Positions 62,374-64,000 of a stretch of 64,000 nucleotides of DNA are shown here, piece after piece. The DNA is from Tritrichomonas foetus (taxonomy: Eukaryota > Parabasalia > Tritrichomonadida > Tritrichomonadidae). Positions within the stretch are counted from its first letter, which is position 1; every line of letters begins with the position of its first letter. Under the pieces are notes generated by a model that made no database searches, was not told the origin of the DNA, and saw only the letters and a program-made list of their open reading frames with translations. Where the stretch lies: NCBI GenBank assembly GCA_001839685.1, contig MLAK01001082.1, positions 84,642 through 148,641 of the forward strand, written 5' to 3'. The position numbers and the translations under genes are program-made.

Positions 62374-64000
62374 ATGCCGCCAATGGGTTTTCTTTCCGCA
62401 TTTAAACAACAAGGAAGTCTTGATGACTTCGAAGGAAAAAGAGGAAACGAATATTTTCGAATTATGAAGTATTTTAACAACAAATTCCTACTCGTGATAA
62501 CTTATTTGGTTTCAGGAGTATCTGGTGTTATGCCATTGTTGATGAATGTTTTCATAGGTGATATGGTTAATTCTTTCAACACAACATCTGGCTCAATGCT
62601 GGATAGTCTAACTTCGGTAATTATGAATATGATATATTTTAATGTCGCTTTCCTTGTTGTACAAACGATAGGGTTTATATTAAGAACTACAACAAATCCA
62701 TATTTTATGAGGGATTTACGTTTTGCAATCTATAAATCCTATTTAAATCAAGATATTGATTACTTTGATAAAGTTCCAACAGGAGCAATGATTGGAAGAA
62801 TATCTCAAGATATTACTATGATACATGAAATTTTAATCGATAAAATCTGTACAACTATTCAAAACATGGCTCAAGCAATTGGTGGAATCATTTTGGCTTT
62901 AGTAACTGTTTGGGAATGTGGTCTAATTGGAATTGGTGTAACTATTGTTGTTTCAATAGTATTTATAGTTGGTGAGAAATTAGTTGATAAAATATGGTTC
63001 AGATACAATGAAGGTTCATCACAAGCAGCTACAAAAGCCGAAGAAGTGATGACATCATTTAGAACTATTAAATCATTTGATTGTGAATTAAAAGAATCAG
63101 AAAAATATCAAGAAACATTATCTGATGTTGATCAAGTATTTAAAATAACAAGTTTAATTCAAGGAGGAAAAGAAGGAATAATAACTTTAATGTTAACTTG
63201 TATGCAAGCAGGTGTCTTGTACTATGCTTCATATCTTATCATTAGAAAACCAGAAAAAAATTATTTATCTGGTGATTTGTTTGTAATATTGATGTCTTTA
63301 ACTTTTTCAACACTTGGCATGAGTTCTGCAATGACAATTGCAGATGATGTTAAAAGGACACTTGTTTCATGTGCAAAAGTTTTAGATGTAATTGAAAGAG
63401 TTCCAAAAACTAATCGAAAAGAAGGAAATAAATTGGACTCAATAAAAGGAAAAATTGAATTCAGAGATGTGACTTTCAAGTATAGTACAGCTAAAAATAA
63501 TGCTGTTGAACATTTATCATTCACCATTAATCCTGGAGAAACAGTTGCTTTGGTTGGTGAAAGTGGTTGTGGTAAATCAACAACTCTTCAACTCCTTCAA
63601 AGATTTTATGAAATCGATTCAGGTGAAATTTTAATTGATGGTGTTAACATAAAGACATTGGCGCAAACTTATATAAGATCGCAAATATCAATTGTTCCCC
63701 AAAGTCCTATTTTATTCACAATGAGTATAGAAGAAAATATCGCATATGGAATTCACAGAAAGAAAAGGAAACATCAAGCAATTGCCGAAGCAGCAACTGT
63801 GGGAAATGCTCATAATTTCATAATGGAAATACCACAAAACTATAAAGCTAGAGTTCAACAAACTAGTTTAAGTGGTGGTCAAAAACAAAGAATTTGTATT
63901 TCCAGAGCAATTTTATATAATACTCCAATCCTGTTACTTGATGAAGCAACAGCAGCACTCGATACAGAAAGTGAAAGGCTTGTTCAACAATCACTTGAGC
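62374..64000 (+). CDS. ABCB-type ABC half-transporter, C-terminus beyond the window
   Basis: 542 complete codons from the ATG at 62374 (M-P-P-M-G-F-L-S-A-F), still open at the window end. Six hydrophobic segments (about 30-320) are followed by a nucleotide-binding domain with Walker A G-E-S-G-C-G-K-S-T (K401), Q-loop V-P-Q-S-P, signature L-S-G-G-Q (S500) and Walker B I-L-L-L-D-E-A-T (D523). The domain is canonical up to D-T-E-S-E; the H-loop lies outside. It is more diverged from its neighbour than a recent tandem copy would be, especially in the membrane part. With the opposite gene it may form a heterodimer. Half-size is inferred from the start position; a second half downstream cannot be excluded. 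Confidence 0.9.
   Translation, partial: MPPMGFLSAFKQQGSLDDFEGKRGNEYFRIMKYFNNKFLLVITYLVSGVSGVMPLLMNVFIGDMVNSFNTTSGSMLDSLTSVIMNMIYFNVAFLVVQTIGFILRTTTNPYFMRDLRFAIYKSYLNQDIDYFDKVPTGAMIGRISQDITMIHEILIDKICTTIQNMAQAIGGIILALVTVWECGLIGIGVTIVVSIVFIVGEKLVDKIWFRYNEGSSQAATKAEEVMTSFRTIKSFDCELKESEKYQETLSDVDQVFKITSLIQGGKEGIITLMLTCMQAGVLYYASYLIIRKPEKNYLSGDLFVILMSLTFSTLGMSSAMTIADDVKRTLVSCAKVLDVIERVPKTNRKEGNKLDSIKGKIEFRDVTFKYSTAKNNAVEHLSFTINPGETVALVGESGCGKSTTLQLLQRFYEIDSGEILIDGVNIKTLAQTYIRSQISIVPQSPILFTMSIEENIAYGIHRKKRKHQAIAEAATVGNAHNFIMEIPQNYKARVQQTSLSGGQKQRICISRAILYNTPILLLDEATAALDTESERLVQQSLE

Noticed and set aside
1..64000. A common initiator element upstream of start codons
   Set aside because: I compared leaders of about fifteen genes; TCA-containing words occur often but no shared motif and spacing was convincing in AT-rich DNA.
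1..64000. CRISPR array, prophage or bacterial operon
   Set aside because: No regularly spaced direct repeats, no ribosome-binding sites or polycistronic layout; gene content is eukaryotic.

Overview
The window reads as eukaryotic nuclear DNA from a parabasalid protist, most likely a Tritrichomonas-type trichomonad. It is strongly AT-rich. The genes are single uninterrupted reading frames in the standard code, with no intron I could support. Products carry Asn/Gln/Ser-rich linkers. The families are those expanded in trichomonads: four R2R3-type Myb factors, several protein kinases, BTB/ankyrin and DUF3447-type ankyrin proteins, and DDE transposases. Genus assignment is inference. There is one assembly gap (42388-42625) and single ambiguous bases at 1298 and 20786.

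Layout. 1-1257: pogo/CENP-B-like transposase running off the left edge. 2-9.5 kb, all minus strand: a Myb factor, a short eIF5 N-terminal-domain protein, an AAA protein of Vps4 type with its ATPase motifs lost, and a heterotrimeric G alpha subunit. 9.7-13.1 kb: a Vps8-like CORVET subunit whose frame continues past an in-frame TGA. 13.9-20 kb: a MOK/MAK-family kinase and ER glucosidase II alpha, divergent. 21.2-25 kb: a small ORF, a pseudokinase with a frameshifted tail, and a Myb factor. 25.9-34 kb: histidine acid phosphatase, a kinase, a membrane protein with a possible SMP lipid-transfer domain, and a WW-MyTH4-RhoGAP protein. 34.7-39.4 kb is a gene graveyard around one intact type I membrane protein: a DUF3447 ankyrin pseudogene, a perfect 20-bp inverted repeat, and a UPF1-like/NFX1-zinc-finger helicase pseudogene. 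39.7-44.1 kb: a Myb factor, a 13-bp minisatellite spanning the gap, a Pro-rich basic protein and tRNA-Lys(CTT). 44.4-50.8 kb: an ankyrin protein with a 3' frameshift, a tubulin-tyrosine-ligase-like enzyme and a Myb factor. 50.8-55.7 kb is mostly empty, with a decayed kinase. 55.7-64 kb: a kinase with a 15-nt tandem repeat in its C-lobe, a MATE transporter, and two divergent ABC half-transporters, the second cut by the right edge.

There is no operon structure; genes are divergent, convergent or tandem with independent promoters. Shared themes are flagellar/cytoskeletal function (MOK kinase, TTL-like enzyme, RhoGAP), endomembrane traffic and ER quality control (Vps8-like, Vps4-like, glucosidase II, SMP-like), and signalling (G alpha, kinases). 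Several proteins have lost residues their families need for catalysis: the pseudo-AAA, the pseudokinase, the RhoGAP with Lys for Arg, and the G alpha with Glu for Gln. Three genes show an apparent frame break immediately followed by well-preserved coding sequence (Vps8-like, pseudokinase, ankyrin). I found no clearly new multi-gene system; the most notable candidates are the pseudo-AAA with MIT-like repeats and the Vps8 in-frame stop.
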